NCBI GenBank assembly: GCA_019914945.1
Contig: CM034103.1
Location: 8,246,001 to 8,310,000 of the forward strand
Direction: 5' to 3'
Length of the DNA stretch: 64,000 nt
Source: Typha latifolia
Lineage: Eukaryota > Streptophyta > Magnoliopsida > Poales > Typhaceae
Part shown: in pieces, positions 22,443 through 34,520 of the stretch
Layout of the letters: the number at the start of each line of letters is the position of its first letter
Position numbering within the stretch: the stretch's first letter is position 1
Translations under genes and position numbers: made by a program
Notes under the pieces: generated by a model
What the model was told of the DNA's origin: nothing
The model's input: the letters and a program-made list of their open reading frames with translations, nothing else
Database searches by the model: none

Positions 22443-22790
22443 GAATGATCCCATTCGACCAGAAAAGCATCTTTTAAATCCAAGCTATGCTTTTGGTTTT
22501 TACAATAAAATCTATCTAGTTACAACTCATAGGGTTTTGTTTTGTCACAAATTAGCCAATTACAAGTGCTAACAACTCCCCCTTTGGCAATTTTATGACA
22601 AAACCAAAAACTCTGTTAAGTACATTGATTCCACAGTTACAAACATCCCATTAGACTAAGGCACACACTTTGATAGTAGAAAAACCCTTAAAACACTAAA
22701 ACTACTACACCAATTGCACATAAGTGTGGAAGATTTGATAATAAGAAAATAAGTGTGAAAGCTTAGACAAAAGCTGAAGAATAGAAAACT
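22346..22790 (-). mobile_element. E-family Copia fragment, minus strand: 3' end, polypurine tract and LTR start
   Basis: On the minus strand it reads 3' spacer, polypurine CAAAGGGGGAG (about 22577-22590), then TTGTTAGCACTTGTAATTGG, the LTR start. It is the reverse counterpart of 26000-26249 and of 43180-43423. The LTR is cut off after about 230 bases at the duplicated segment. Confidence 0.65.
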
Positions 22791-22839
22791 TCTCAAAGTA
22801 CCTCCTTTGATGCAAATCGATTCACCATGAGTTGAGAAC

Positions 22840-24320
22840 CTCTTGCACCCACACTAGAAGCCTTAAACCAGTTCGAATGTGATATGCACGGCTTGATGAA
22901 ATGTCTCAGCAGAGAGCTAGTGGCTATCAAATGTGACAAAGGCGTTAGAACAAGATTTTCTAGAGAGTTCACTATGTCCAACCTGGGAAAGACGTTCGAA
23001 CGGATGGCTAAAGCCTTCAAACATTGGAAACCCATTCATATGAGCTTTTGGAATGTGATGTGGAACTTTAAGCTGTTCAAACGCTCTAGATCTAGTTCAA
23101 ACAGTTTTGTTAAGTTTGCTCTCACTAGTCTAAATTATATTTTTCTAGAGGCTATTTTTATGGGAATATAAAAGGGCAATTTGAAAAGGTGAGGAACACC
23201 TTTATAGGTGTAACTGTTACTAATAGTTTGTTTGCAGAAAAAAATAAAGGTTCTAGTTAGTCAAAGGAGCAAGTCTCGGGATGGAGGGTTCGAATGCCCT
23301 CAAGGCCGTTCGAACGCTCAACGACGAGGTTCCTAGATTAGAAGTTTTATTTTATTATTTTTACTTATCTTGAGCAATAGAACTCGTGCCATAAGTATAT
23401 TGCTAAGTCTAGTCAAGTCGAGGAGCCACTTATAAATATATGTGGTATGCACCTGAATTTTCTTCTTTGATTATTGAAGTTATTGCAAGATCATCTCCTT
23501 CCTCCTTATTCGACTACCTCCAAGCTTTGAAACCCTAGCCTTTATCTAGGATCTTCATTGCTGCCTTCCTCTTTGTCTAGCTGAACCTCCTTGTCTCTAA
23601 AGAACAGCCATACTTCTTCTCTATCCCTTTCCTACAGACTACGTTGACTTCCACCATTGTCATTTCTACCACCTTGCCTGAACTCTAGGCCATTCACCAC
23701 CACGCCTCTTCGGCCTCCCTTTTTCATGATCCATCCCCGATAGATTCGTCCTCCATCTTGAATCTATCTCAATCTCAAAAGTATTCGACCATCTAATTAT
23801 TTGATCTTGAGTTACATATTAACTTTAGAGATCCACGGTAACCCTACGTTTCTGTTTGCAATTTAGACTTGTAGTTTTGTGGGGTTTGGAAGGTGAACGT
23901 TACAATGAACTACACTAAAGAGAAGAGAGATGCTTTTGAAAATGCTAGAAGCTTGAAGAAACTAGAGTCATCTCATGCTCATTTAGTCCAACATTAAAGA
24001 AGATACTTGAGATTGTCTCAAGGGTCACTGAGGCTGATTTACTACCTTAGGCGGTGTATTAAGGGGAGTAAAGCAACACACTATCGTGATGATTACGGGT
24101 AATAGCAATTGATTTATAAGTGTTCTTGTAACCACTAAATCTATTGTATTTAGTTTTACCTCATAGAAGAGGTATATTTTTTCACTCTAGTTGAAAAAGG
24201 TTTTTCAACGTTAAATTTGTCTTGTTTATACTTATTTTATTCTAATATTTTAATATATAAATTGGTCCCAATAGTATTGTTCTTCATCTAGTAAGTGTTT
24301 AATTTTTTCAATATAAGCAA
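22840..24320 (+). mobile_element. E-family LTR, copy a, interrupted by an LTR-like insert
   Basis: Homologous to 29245-30262 and, in reverse, 42290-43336. It carries decayed TTCGAACG words, the TATAAAAGGGCAA promoter word (about 23168) and the closing GTAAGTGTTTAATTTTTTCA. About 695 bases at 23209-23904 are absent from both other copies. The sequence then goes directly into AAGCAATGGAAGTAGA without an intact PBS. Confidence 0.65.
23209..23904 (+). mobile_element. LTR-like insert in E copy a
   Basis: It begins TGTAACTG and ends CGTTACA. Inside are a GTTCGAATG/GTTCGAACGC pair (23288-23320), TATAAATATATG (about 23432) and a CT-rich leader resembling the Gypsy LTRs of this window. It is absent at the equivalent places near 29820 and 42715. 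No clear 5-bp duplication was found, so the ends are approximate. Confidence 0.5.
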
Positions 24321-25585
24321 TGGAAGTAGACGGGTCATACAAATCATAGCTCAATCTTCCAAATAGACCTTGTTTAAACAAAAAAATTTAAAATTGATGT
24401 GGTTAAAATGGTACATTATGGGTGGATGTACACACAAGAAATTGCAAACAATTATTACAATGAGAATAGCTAGTTACACTATAAGTTTTATGGCAAAGTT
24501 CTAGAAAAATAATATGAACTTTCTTAGGCAATGGAAAGAAATAACATCATAAGATCCAACTAATCTATAGAAGACTATAAACAACGTAGTCGCGGTAAGT
24601 GAGGAGTGGTACCAAATGGTGACAACAATGACGACGGAACGAGGAAGCAAGAATAATGAGGAGAGACGACAACAAAAGGACGAAGCGACGACGACAAAGA
24701 TAGGGGAAGGCGGCAACAACAAAGGAGAAGATAGTGGCTATGGAAGAATGCAATAGGAGGGCACAGGGGCAATGTTCTGGCTCGGTGAGATTTGGGAATG
24801 GCGAAGGCAAGTAGGCTTTTTGTCTGCGATGATACCCATTTTTTGTTAAAGTACACTCCTTTTTTTAGTTAAGGGATGTAGACTTAAACAACTTAAAATA
24901 GTATCGAGGAGAGGATCATGGAACAAGATTTTACGTGGGCGGATAAAATGGATTTTGATTTTTTGATATTCTCACCCAATATTTTTGTAAAAGTGCATTC
25001 CCTCTCTTACTCAAATAGTTTATACTTAAATAACTAAAAAGGGTATGCATATCAAATACAATAGCGGATTAGGGAAGGAGATATTTCATGGGTATGACCT
25101 GATTTGATTTCAGTAGGTAAATATTCTCACCCAATGTTTATAAACCTACATTCTTTTGCTACTTAAAGGTTGCATTTAAATAAATTAAATGAGTATATAT
25201 ATCAAATTTAAGAGAAGAAGAATAGGAACAACCAATGAGTATTTTATGTGTTGTTTTAGTTTTGACTTGTTAATATTATTCTCATCCAATTTTTATAAAT
25301 TTACACTTTCTATTTTAATTAAAATATGTACAACTTAATAAATTAAAAGAGTATATATATAAAATATAATTGCTATTATATAAGAACAAATAGTGGCATT
25401 TGTAAATTATCACTATAAATATATAATTGTTACTATATAAAAACAAATAATAGCGTGCATAAATTGTCACTAAAAATATAAAAGTTTGTTAGTAAAACAA
25501 ACATAATAGCAACATTTCTTTATACATCTTTATTTTATTTACTTACGAAGGCTATTATGTCTAAAGGTAGTAGTAATGTAAAAAA
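24321..25585 (+). other. E-family interior, copy a: conserved non-coding block
   Basis: Homologous to 30263-31610 and in part, reversed, to 41640-42260. It includes a GC-richer patch with Ser/Leu-rich antisense frames (24570-24780) and an AT-rich part with repeated TAGTGACATTTATAAATCATCAC-like words (25370-25500). No domain was recognised. The antisense frames differ between copies and look non-coding. Confidence 0.5.
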
Positions 25586-25589
25586 GTAG

Positions 25590-26214
25590 CTCCTCCCAAT
25601 TGGTCATGCCTCTGCACCTTAGAGTTCGAGTATCTCCTCTCGGCTTTCCATCATTGAGAATTCTTTGGCTAAACTCTCCTCTTCTCTTTAACAGATCCCT
25701 GTTGAGCAAACGAGGCAGATTGATGAGCAAGCTTGTCAAGGGATTGTGTTAAATGACTTATTGGCCTTGTTTTAGTAACGTTTCCCTCTAGCTTAGGTTG
25801 TCTTCTTTGTCAATTCCATGCAAAAGGAGGAGTGTGGTCTTTGTGAAGACCTTTGGTGTTTTTAGTGTGTGATGAATTTTGGTGTGTAATGAGTGTGTTA
25901 TGCTTGACATTGTGTGTTAAATGTTTATGAATATATTTATGGATTCTTATGAATGATTATATACAACATGTTAGTCGTCATTGTTAACTATCTAGTTCAT
26001 GTTGTATTGCTATTATTCAGGTTTTGTCTAAGTTTTCACACTTATTCTTTTATTATCAAATCTTCCACACTTATATGCATTTGGTATAATAGTTTAAGTG
26101 TTTGCATAGTTTACTATCAAAGTGTGTGTCTTAGACTAATAGTATGTTTGTAACCCTAGAATCAATCTACTTAATGGAGTTTTTGGTTTTGTCATGAAAT
26201 TGTCAAAGAGGGAG
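25590..26214 (+). pseudogene. E-family ORF3 tail, 3' region and polypurine tract
   Basis: The stretch at about 25690-25795 reads EQACQGIVLNDLLALF and RFPSS, matching the C1 ORF3 end (EQARQGTVLDSVLSILHRQF and PPSS). A 3' region and the polypurine word CAAAGAGGGAG (26204-26214) follow. This supports E as a SIRE-like family with the same third ORF. It is heavily decayed. Confidence 0.5.
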
Positions 26215-26218
26215 TTTT

Positions 26219-26249
26219 GTTAGCACTTATAATTGACTAATTTGTGACA
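26219..26249 (+). mobile_element. Start of an E-family 3' LTR, truncated
   Basis: TGTTAGCACTTATAATTGAC matches the LTR start at 43336 and 22575 (both minus). Only about 30 bases remain before minus-strand sequence of another LTR begins. Confidence 0.6.
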
Positions 26250-26870
26250 AATCAATTATATGAGTGGGTGGCTCATAGAGGTAGATGGTGGCTAAGGTTT
26301 AAACATAGAGATAGGGTTTCTAACTTAGATCTACTCATAGAAAAAATAGAAGGCTGCAATTGAAAGTAATGCTAGGTAAAGAAACTTAACTTCACTTAAT
26401 ATTCATTCAAGGCATTCATGCCATAAATTAGAGCTGCACTCCACATATTTATATATGCTAATCCTAAATTGACTCAAACTAGAATTTACTTTAAGGGCTT
26501 ACATTAAAGATAAATATGACCTAGAGATAAATATGACTTAGCTAAATCGGTTCCTTATTCTTTTCGGAATGTTTCTTCATTTTATCATAGATAGAGTCTG
26601 AATCTAGAGAAACCTAAATACGAAAGTTGTAGGTCATAACATCGTCGATCTTCTCCAAGTGGTTTTATAATATTCGAACAACTACTGAATCTATATAATA
26701 TTTTCCAAAAACGCACCAGAAGTTAACTAAACTGAACTTAGCTAATTAAATAAACTCTAACAAATTTAGACTCTGACTAAACTACATAAGTAGAATAAAT
26801 AAGATAACTAGATTCGATCTATCATGCCCAATGTCCTTATAATGTGATCCGATTTGATTCGGATCACATC
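26250..26870 (-). mobile_element. Gypsy-type LTR fragment, minus strand, H-like
   Basis: Read on the minus strand it begins near TGTGATCCGAATCAAATCGG and shares the order and many words of LTR H (53088 onward), including AGGATTTTATTTAATTAGG-like and TATAAATATGTGGA promoter words. The 3' end is lost where it joins the E LTR stub. No target duplication was found. Confidence 0.5.
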
Positions 26871-27242
26871 ATAATTTCATTTTAGTCTAAAAATAATAGA
26901 CCAATATACCCTTCTACCCATACTAATTTCTCCTCCCCTCATCTTCATTCTCCCTCCTCGTTCTCTCTCTCCCCGACGACACTACTGCCCATGACGACGA
27001 TGGCGCATAAGCAAGAGGGGCTCTGTTCACTGGCAGTGTGCCCTCTGCATCCACGCCATTGCGGATTAACTTAGAGAAAACAAGATATATAGTATCTTGA
27101 CAACTAAATTTATATGTGGTTTAAAACCCACCAATCTCTAAGCATTCAAATTTTTTGTAGAATTGTGATCAATTTTATTCAAATAATGTCTGTAGCATCC
27201 AAATAGACACAGGACAATAGTTCAAATAACAACAAACACACA
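26871..27242. other. Unassigned non-coding stretch
   Basis: CT-rich at 26930-26985 with a CGACGAC run, otherwise AT-rich. I see no gene, repeat or element end in it. Confidence 0.4.
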
Positions 27243-27250
27243 TTTCTCAC

Positions 27251-28272
27251 TAGGGGTGTAAACGAGCCAAGCCTAAGCGAGCCGGCTCTAGCTCAGGCTC
27301 AGCTCAAAATTAATTTCGAACCTCAAATTTAGGCTCAAGCTCAGCTCTATTCAACTCGAGCCGAGCCAAACCGAGCTCAGATCGAGTTTGAGCCGAGCCC
27401 GACCTTTATTAGAGGAGGAGGAGGAGGAGGCAATGGCAGCGGTGAAGTGGATGGTGGTGAAGAAGTCTGACGCTAGGATCTTCTTCAGCTTCTCCCTCAA
27501 AACTGCATCTCGAATCAATCAAACCAAAATACCAAATACTCTAAACCCACCATGACCAAAGAGATCAACAAATCACAAGTCCAAATAGCAGATACTCCAC
27601 GGAACCCTTAGCTCTCTTCTCCTCATATTTCGGTGGTGGCAACGGCGACGGTGGTGAGGGGAGACCTCCTAGGGGCACAGCGAGGGGGAGGCGTAGCTTC
27701 TCGAGCTCGTCGATGAAGGCAGTGACGAAGGGCTTGGAGAAGACTACTTTCTACTCCTTGCTAAGAGGTTTCCCTCCGGCAAGGCTCTCCTCCATCGGGA
27801 TGATGCGCGGCTTGTCAATGGAGGATGAGGCGGCGACAGCTGGATGAGGAGGACGAGGCGGCAACCGATTGAGGAGGAGGACGAGGCGGCGACGGCTTGA
27901 TGAGGAGGATGAGGCGGCGACCGATTGAGGAGGAGGACAAGGCGGCGACCGAAGGAGGAGGACGAGGTGACGACGGCTTGAGGAGGAGGACGACGAGGTA
28001 GCGATGGCTTGAGGGGGAGGACGATGAGGTGCAACTGAGTGAGGGTAAGATTTGGGAAATTTAAGCTGTGTGACTGTTGAATAGTGATTTTTTTATATAA
28101 ACCGAGCCTATCGAGCTGAGCCTGAGCGAGCCGACTCAAGCTCAGGCTCGGCTCGAAATTAATTTTGAGCCTCAAATTTAGGCTCAGGCTCGGCTCAGCT
28201 CACATTGAGCCGAGCTGAGCCCGAGCTTCAGACGAGCCGAGCCCGAGCTGCTCGTTTATTTTGACAGCCCTA
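27251..28272. mobile_element. hAT-like non-autonomous DNA transposon with 8-bp target duplication
   Basis: It begins TAGGGGTGTAAACGAGCC and ends GCTCGTTTATTTTGACAGCCCTA, which are imperfect inverted repeats. The flanks are TTTCTCAC (27243-27250) and TTACTCAC (28273-28280), matching at 7 of 8 positions, as for the hAT superfamily. About 80-150 bases next to each end are rich in GAGCC and GCTCGGCTC words in direct orientation. The middle holds GC-rich sequence unlike its surroundings and a minisatellite. There is no transposase frame. Confidence 0.7.
27800..28030. repeat. GA/GC-rich minisatellite inside the hAT-like element
   Basis: Irregular repeats of about 30-36 bases built on GAGGAGGACGAGGCGGCGAC, six or more units. 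The antisense frame over it (about 27744-28175) is a Pro/Ser-rich product of the repeat and is not taken as a gene. Confidence 0.75.
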
Positions 28273-28280
28273 TTACTCAC

Positions 28281-28714
28281 TTGCAGACAATAATAATATG
28301 AGGACATACTTTAGCCTAAAGGTCTAACACCAATATCACAACTATTAATCTCATCAACATCCCTTATTCAGCCATTAACCACTAATATGAAGGTCGCCAA
28401 AGGGAATGTAGCCATAGATGCTTTTTGATATTTCATTGGAAAAAAAAAGAACAGTATCAGATTCAGCAACAGAGATGAAAGGATTTCCTTGATACTAGAC
28501 AATCCAATTTGTCTCGTTTATTAAATTCCATAAGTATATGGCTTCAAACTCCATATAGGACAACATAAGAATCATACAACATGACTCCAAACAGGGAAGT
28601 GATCAAACCACTCAGTCTTGGCCTATAGGATGGCTGCATCCATGCCACCGTGGTTTGGCATGTGGACATCCTCCATGAGCTCGGCCATTGCATCTAGAAT
28701 GACTATAGCATGAG
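28281..28714. other. Non-coding stretch before the F-box fragment
   Basis: AT-rich. The last part (28610-28714) contains GCATCC and GGCATGTGG words that may be decayed sequence of the same gene fragment. No frame or element was recognised. Confidence 0.35.
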
Positions 28715-28935
28715 ATGATGGTTATGGCATGTGGCGCAACGTCGCCTAGGGCCATTGCCGCTCTCTGCATTCATGCTGTCGAGGTCGAGCACTTGGACGC
28801 TCTCCGTGGGCTCAGGAACGTGGATGCTCTCCCCGAGATCGGTCACTGCCTCCAGGACGGCTATGGCATGCAACGCAATGTCACCAAGGGCCGCCGCCTC
28901 CTCGTCCACGCCAATGGTGTAGTGGTTCAAGTCAA
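28715..28935 (+). pseudogene. Fragment of a plant F-box/MYND-finger protein (Sel1-like repeat part)
   Basis: The frame reads HAVEVEHLDALRGLRNVDAL, then PEIGHCLQDGYGMQRNVTKG and RRLLVHANGVV. The words HVDAL...ELGHCLQDGYGV and GRRLLVQAN are characteristic of the Sel1-like repeats in plant F-box proteins with a C-terminal MYND zinc finger (At1g67340 type). Only about 60 residues remain. The F-box, the MYND finger and any promoter are absent, and the GC content is far above the surroundings. It is probably a captured or retro-copied exon fragment. The assignment is from memory of the family and needs a protein search. Confidence 0.5.
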
Positions 28936-29244
28936 GAGGACGAAGGAGGAGAGGGAGGCACAGTTCTCAATGATAGGTGGTTGGGTTTGCCGAAGGAGGA
29001 GGGTGGGGCTTAAAAAACTATAGGTTTACTGAGGGTATTTAAGTAATTTTATATTTGGTTATTTTGCTAGCTAAATTGATGAGCTATTTAACTTATTAGG
29101 GGTATAATTGTTATTCGGCATTTTTTGTCACAGTCATTAGCAATTTCATTTGCTCCAAAGTTTAGAGAGGGGACATTGTAACCTAAAAAAATTTAGAGGG
29201 TCCTCATGAAGACCGAGTATATTTGACGGGGTGTAGATGTAATT
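28936..29244. other. Unassigned non-coding stretch
   Basis: An AT-rich segment with no frame or recognisable element between the F-box fragment and E copy b. Confidence 0.4.
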
Positions 29245-30262
29245 AACTCTAGATTTTATTATAAAGATAAAAAGTGTAGCTTGGATCTAAAAGAAGTTCT
29301 CCTATTTGAACATGATTATTTGTTTGAAAGGATTCTTCCTACGAAGTTTGATTTCCATAAGTGTTGGAAATTTGTTCAAATGGTTTTATGGAAGGCTATT
29401 TAGTTTGAACGTGATATGCACAGCTTGATGAAATGTATCAGTAAAGAGCAAGAGGCCACCCAATGTGGGAAAGATGTTTGAACGAGATTTTCTAAAAATC
29501 CCACCATGTCCAACATGGGATAAGCATTTAGATGAGACTTTTCGTAAAGCCCACTGTGTTCAACATGGGATAGAATTCGAACAAGATTTACGAGAGAGTT
29601 CAATGTGTCTTACATAAAAAAAAGGTGTTTAAATGGATGGCTAAAGAGTTCAAACATTAAAAATCCGTTCGAACGAGTTTTTGGAACGTAATATGGAACT
29701 ACAACCCATTCAAACGATTTTCTTATGTTTGCTCTTATTGGTCCAAATTAAGTTTTTCTAGAGGCTATATTTCTAGCGATATAAAAGGGCAACTTGAAAA
29801 GGTGCCGAGCACTTCTAATGATTATATTGCGCTACACTAGGAGAAGAGAGAGATGCTAGAAATTTGAAGATATTGGAGACATGTCATGCTCATTTAGTCC
29901 AAGAATGAAGAAGATACTTGCGATTGCCTCAAAGATCGTTGAGTCTAAGCAATGACCTTTAGGGTCAACAAGGTTGAAGACCAAGCACAAGAGACAATAT
30001 ATTGAGCGGAGACTAGAAATATACTATTGTGACAATTACGGGTAATAACAATCGATTTATAGGTGCTCTTGTAATTGCTAAATCCATAGTGCTTGGTTTT
30101 ACCTCGTAGAAAAGGTATTTTTTTTTCACCATTGTATTAAAATAGTTTTTTCGATGTTTAGTTTGTGTTGTTTGTGAGTGTTTCGTTCTAATCTTTTAAT
30201 TCGTAAATGGTCTCGTTAGTAGTGTTTTTCGTGTAGTAAGTGTTTTAGTCTTTTCAATATAA
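29245..30262 (+). mobile_element. E-family LTR, copy b
   Basis: Homologous to 22840-24320 without the 695-bp insert, and to 43336-42290 in reverse. It contains about four tandem units of roughly 50 bases with CCCAC-TGT-CAACATGGGATA words (29450-29620). The promoter word GATATAAAAGGGCAACTTG lies at about 29778, and it closes with GTGTTTTAGTCTTTTCA. The LTR start is missing. Confidence 0.7.
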
Positions 30263-31610
30263 GCAATGGAAGTAGATGGAACATATAAATTAGAGTCTGC
30301 TCTTCTTGTCTAAACAAAAATTAAAATTGATATGGTTAAAATGGTACATTATGGGGTGGATGTACATAGAAGAAATTGCCAATATGGGTTTTCAAATTTC
30401 TCAACAAAACACAAACATGTAGACAGTGAATAAGTGGACAAACAATTATTAGAGTGAGAATAGGTTGCTACATTGTAAGTCTTATGGTAGAGTTCTAGAA
30501 AAATAATATAAAATTTCTTAGACAATGGGAGGAAATAACATCATAAGGTCCCACTAATTTATCAAAGAAGACTATAAACAATGTAGTTGCGCTGGGGGAT
30601 GAGCGGTACCAAATGGCGACAACGACGATGATGGAAAGAGGAAGCAAAGATGATGAAGAAAGACAACGATGGGAGGAGGAGGTGGTGGAAGGAGGAAGCG
30701 ACATCGACAGGGAGAGGTGGCGATGACAAAAGAGGGAGACGATGGCTATGGAATAAGGCAATTACATGGGCATGAAAAGGCTCTGTGAGATTTGGGAACG
30801 ATAAAAGCATGTAAGTTTTTTTGTTTAGGGTGCACATAGGGCAATTTTTATTAAAGTGCACTCCCTTTTTTAGTTAAATAATGTATATTTAAAAAACTTA
30901 AAAAATATTTTTATCAAATAAAGGATTGGATCACCAAACAATATTTTTTGTAAGCAGATAAATTGGACTTTGATTGGTTGATATTCTCACCAATATTTTT
31001 TTTTGTTGTAAAAATGCATTGTCTCGGGTGTATACTTAAATAACTTAAAAGGCATGTATATCAAATATAATAGAGGAATAGGGAATGAGATATTTAATAG
31101 GTATGACCTTATTTGATTTTAGTGGGTTAATATTCTTACCTAATATTTATAAACGTACACTCACTCCACTACTTAAAGGTTGCATTTAAATAAATTAAAT
31201 GAGTATATATATATCAATGTTAACAAAAGAGTAGAAACAATTAATGAGGATTTCATGGGCTTTTAGTTTTGGTGGGTTAATATTCTCACCATATTTTATA
31301 AATTTACATTTCCATTTTTAATTAAATGATGTATAATTAAATAATTTAAAAGAGTGTGTATATATCAAATATAATTGCTATTATGTAATAACAAATAGTG
31401 ACATTTATAAATCATCACTAAAAATATATAATTGCTGCAATATAAGAACAAATAATAACATTTATAAATCATTACTAAAAAATATAAAATTTGTTATTAA
31501 AACAAATGTAATAGCAATATTTCTTTATACATCACTATTTTATTTACTTATGAAGACTATTATGTGTAAATGTAGTGGTAGAGTAAAAAAGAGTTATAAA
31601 CTTAAAATTT
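30263..31610 (+). other. E-family interior, copy b: conserved non-coding block
   Basis: Runs parallel to 24321-25585, beginning ATATAAGCAATGGAAGTAGA and ending near TATTATGTGTAAATGTAGTGG. It has no intact PBS after the LTR and no recognisable gag or pol. The antisense Ser-rich frames at 30495-30861 correspond to those in copy a but differ in sequence. Confidence 0.5.
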
Positions 31611-32802
31611 GCTATCGTATAATTTTTACACTAGTAAATATTTTAATTTGCTACTAAAAATTTGTTGCTAAATATAATAATTATTATAGAGATACAAAGC
31701 ATAAAAGTTTAGAGAGATAAAATTCCTAAATCGATTAGGTTTATAGATATGGAAGGTTAAATCCCAAATCGAAGTCAAATTAAAAGTCAAAGTAAGAAAA
31801 TTAAATAGCACCGAGATGGCATATGCAGGACAGTAAATAAAAGTTCTAATTAAAAAAGTATTTGAGGATTCCTTTCGCGGCTTGTCCTCCAATGAATCAA
31901 GGATATTCTTAACCTTTATTTAAAGAGATGAAAACTAGAGGTTAGATTACCAATTAGAAAAGAAGACTCAAGAAATTCTAATCTCATCTTAGATGAGTTC
32001 TCTAGCTTCCGCATAGAGTTTATATTCCATCTTTGAGTGATGAGACTTTTACAATTCTCCAATTGATTTGGCTATAACTAAGGATGTTTTAGTAGCACTA
32101 GAATGAACTAAAACGTTCATCGACATCAAACACATTGACACACACACACACTTTAGAAGATTGATTCGTCACTTTAAGTTCTAACTAGAGCCAATCTTTT
32201 TCGCAAGAGTAGTTAATAAGATAAATCATATTCAAGAGGTTACTTAAGAACTAGGGCATTGGAGTACTGAGAATATTTTTTGGATGCATTATTGTGCGCT
32301 GTAGATATGAGCATTTTTATGGATGTATTATTGTGATAATGAATGACGTATATAACATGTTGCATTCTTTTTTACACTGTTTTTAGTATAGTTATTAGAT
32401 AGAAATGGACATTGACCTAGCCAGGGGTTGGATTACTAGGTTATTGGTTTAACGAGTGGTTCACCCCATCGGATTGCTTATTTTTTAAAAAATATTTAAA
32501 TAATATATAGATAGGTTGATATAATTCTAAAATTAATAAAAGATATCTAGAAATGTAGTATTATTGTATGTATATCCCTCGCAATATATGTTATTTTTAT
32601 AGATATTCTTATTGTTATTTTCAAATTCAGTCATTTAATATAAAAATATTAACTAAGAGAAATACTTGAAAATAAAAATAAGGATATTTTTATCTTTTTA
32701 AATTTTAAATTATTCAAATTTTAATGGTAGTTTACTCCAAGCGGTGTTCATGCAAACAATAAAGATTTTAAAAGATTTCCTTCCAAATTTTTATATTTCA
32801 AG
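31611..32802. other. AT-rich intergenic stretch
   Basis: No gene is seen. A CACACACACAC run lies at about 32142-32152. The part from 32400 (CTAGCCAGGGGTTGGATT) to 33370 (GTCCGACCAGTTGG) has scattered matching words at its two ends and could be an old mobile element, but no ends or target duplication could be fixed. Confidence 0.4.
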
Positions 32803-33220
32803 AGATATATATGTAAATATAAACTTTAGATAGACATACAAGCAAATAAGGAACTTTTTAAGAGTATATCTACAAGAAACCTAATTTCATAACACCAAAT
32901 ATGTTATAAACTAAATATTTTCAAAATTTAAGGACTAAAATACCATTATGATATAGAAAACAATAATTAAATATTAAAGATAATTATTTAACTTTGCAAA
33001 AATAGTTGACTAGATATATATGTAAATATAAACTTTAGATAGACATACAAGCAAATAAGGAACTTTTTAAGAGTATATCTACAAGAACCCTAATTTCAAA
33101 ACACCAAATATGTTATAAAGTAAATATTTTCAAAATTTAAGGACTAAAATACCATTATGATATAGAAAACAATAATTAAATATTAAAGATAATTATTTAA
33201 CTTTGCAAAAATAGTTGACT
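32803..33220 (+). repeat. 209-bp tandem duplication
   Basis: 32803-33011 and 33012-33220 are near-identical direct copies beginning AGATATATATGTAAATATA and ending GCAAAAATAGTTGACT. Only a handful of base differences were seen (for example around 32880 against 33089), which implies a recent duplication. Confidence 0.9.
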
Positions 33221-34520
33221 AGATCGATTTGCCATAAATTAGCCGGGTTGCATGGGTCACTAGTTTAACTTACCGAGTTAATCAATTTTTATCGAGTCGA
33301 TTGCTTATCCGACCTAATAACAAAACCAAATCGATTTAGTAGTCAGTTCATCGATTCACTAGTCCGACCAGTTGGTTTTGTCCGATTCCAGTAATTATGG
33401 CTTTTAGACTATAGAGGTGAAAACGTGTACAGCTTTATACTCACTACCTTTTAGTTGAAATATTTTTAGGTTAGTAGATGATCCCGATTTCGTGAAGGAG
33501 TTGGCATGGATTACTTTTAGTTCTTTTATTTATCTTATTATTATAAAGTAAATTAAATAAATTATAGCCCCTACGTGGGCATATGTATCTAAGGTGTATT
33601 TTGGGATTCTTTTTGCTTATATTATTTCTAAAAATGTTATATTTTTCTCTTATATATTGTGTTATAATATTGACTAATAGGTCACATGAAAACTATGTGG
33701 ATTTTATCAACATAAGAGGTTATTTAGTAGCGGTTGTTTCATCATTAATAAAAAATGTTAAAACACAAAAATGCCCTCTTTAATACAGCGTATAAAGGGT
33801 ATAATAATATTTCTCTTTCTTTATACCCGAAAAAAAATAAGGGTATAAAAATTTCATGATAGCTGATAAATGGAAAATGTGATGACAAACTAATGAAAGA
33901 GAAATTTGAGAGATCTCTAAATAGTTTGGAGGGTTTATGTTCCCAAAAAAGAAAAGCACAAGTCGCTATTCAATAGTTTAGATGGTCAAAGTTGAATATA
34001 TATTTTTTTTCGTGAAGCAAAAGAAGGTACCACGTAAACGTTTTCGTTATGCTGTTGCTGTACACAACTGCGCGTACAGCATTGAAGACATTAGATATGT
34101 CTTGCTTTTGCAAGTATATATAACGACAGTGATATTATGTATGTATTTGTTGTTTAATATCTGAAAATAACAGCGTTTTGCTTAATTTGCTAATTCTTTT
34201 AAGATCTATGTGGCAACGTTTTCTAATCATATATGACCTGGTGGCTGGTGCTACTTCATATAGCTAGCTTGGTGACGTAGGTGTGGACCGAGTGGATGTA
34301 AATCTAACTAAAAGAGGGAGTTTCTTGGGAATGGATTAGAAGGAATTAAACGGGATAGAAATTTTAGCATATTTAATATTTCAAAGCCTGAGTAATTTAT
34401 TTCATTGCAAGCATCTTTACGTATAAATTGCTGCCCAGCTACATAGAAGACCGGGCTATATATTGGCTGACAGAATGCATATCGCAAATTAAATATTGAT
34501 CAAGTCTATCCTCCAAGCAC
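33221..34520. other. Intergenic stretch and upstream region of the cysteine-protease gene
   Basis: AT-rich with no convincing gene. Short open frames at 33583-33783 and 33982-34164 have no recognisable content. The last few hundred bases should contain the protease promoter; no specific factor site was identified beyond the TATA box. Confidence 0.45.

Noticed and set aside
24501..24856. Antisense Ser/Leu-rich frames in E interiors (also 30495-30861 and 41744-41956)
   Set aside because: They come from low-complexity GAC/GAG-rich sequence. The three copies do not keep a common frame and no domain is visible.
24480..25585. CACTA-type transposon in the E interior
   Set aside because: CACTATAAG at the left and TAGTGACATTT/ATCATCACTA words at the right are suggestive, but no paired CACTA ends with a 3-bp duplication were found.
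27744..28175. 143-codon antisense frame in the hAT-like element
   Set aside because: It is read through a minisatellite and has a repeat-derived Pro/Ser composition.
32400..33370. Possible old DNA transposon with similar words at both ends
   Set aside because: No matching terminal inverted repeat or target duplication could be established by eye.
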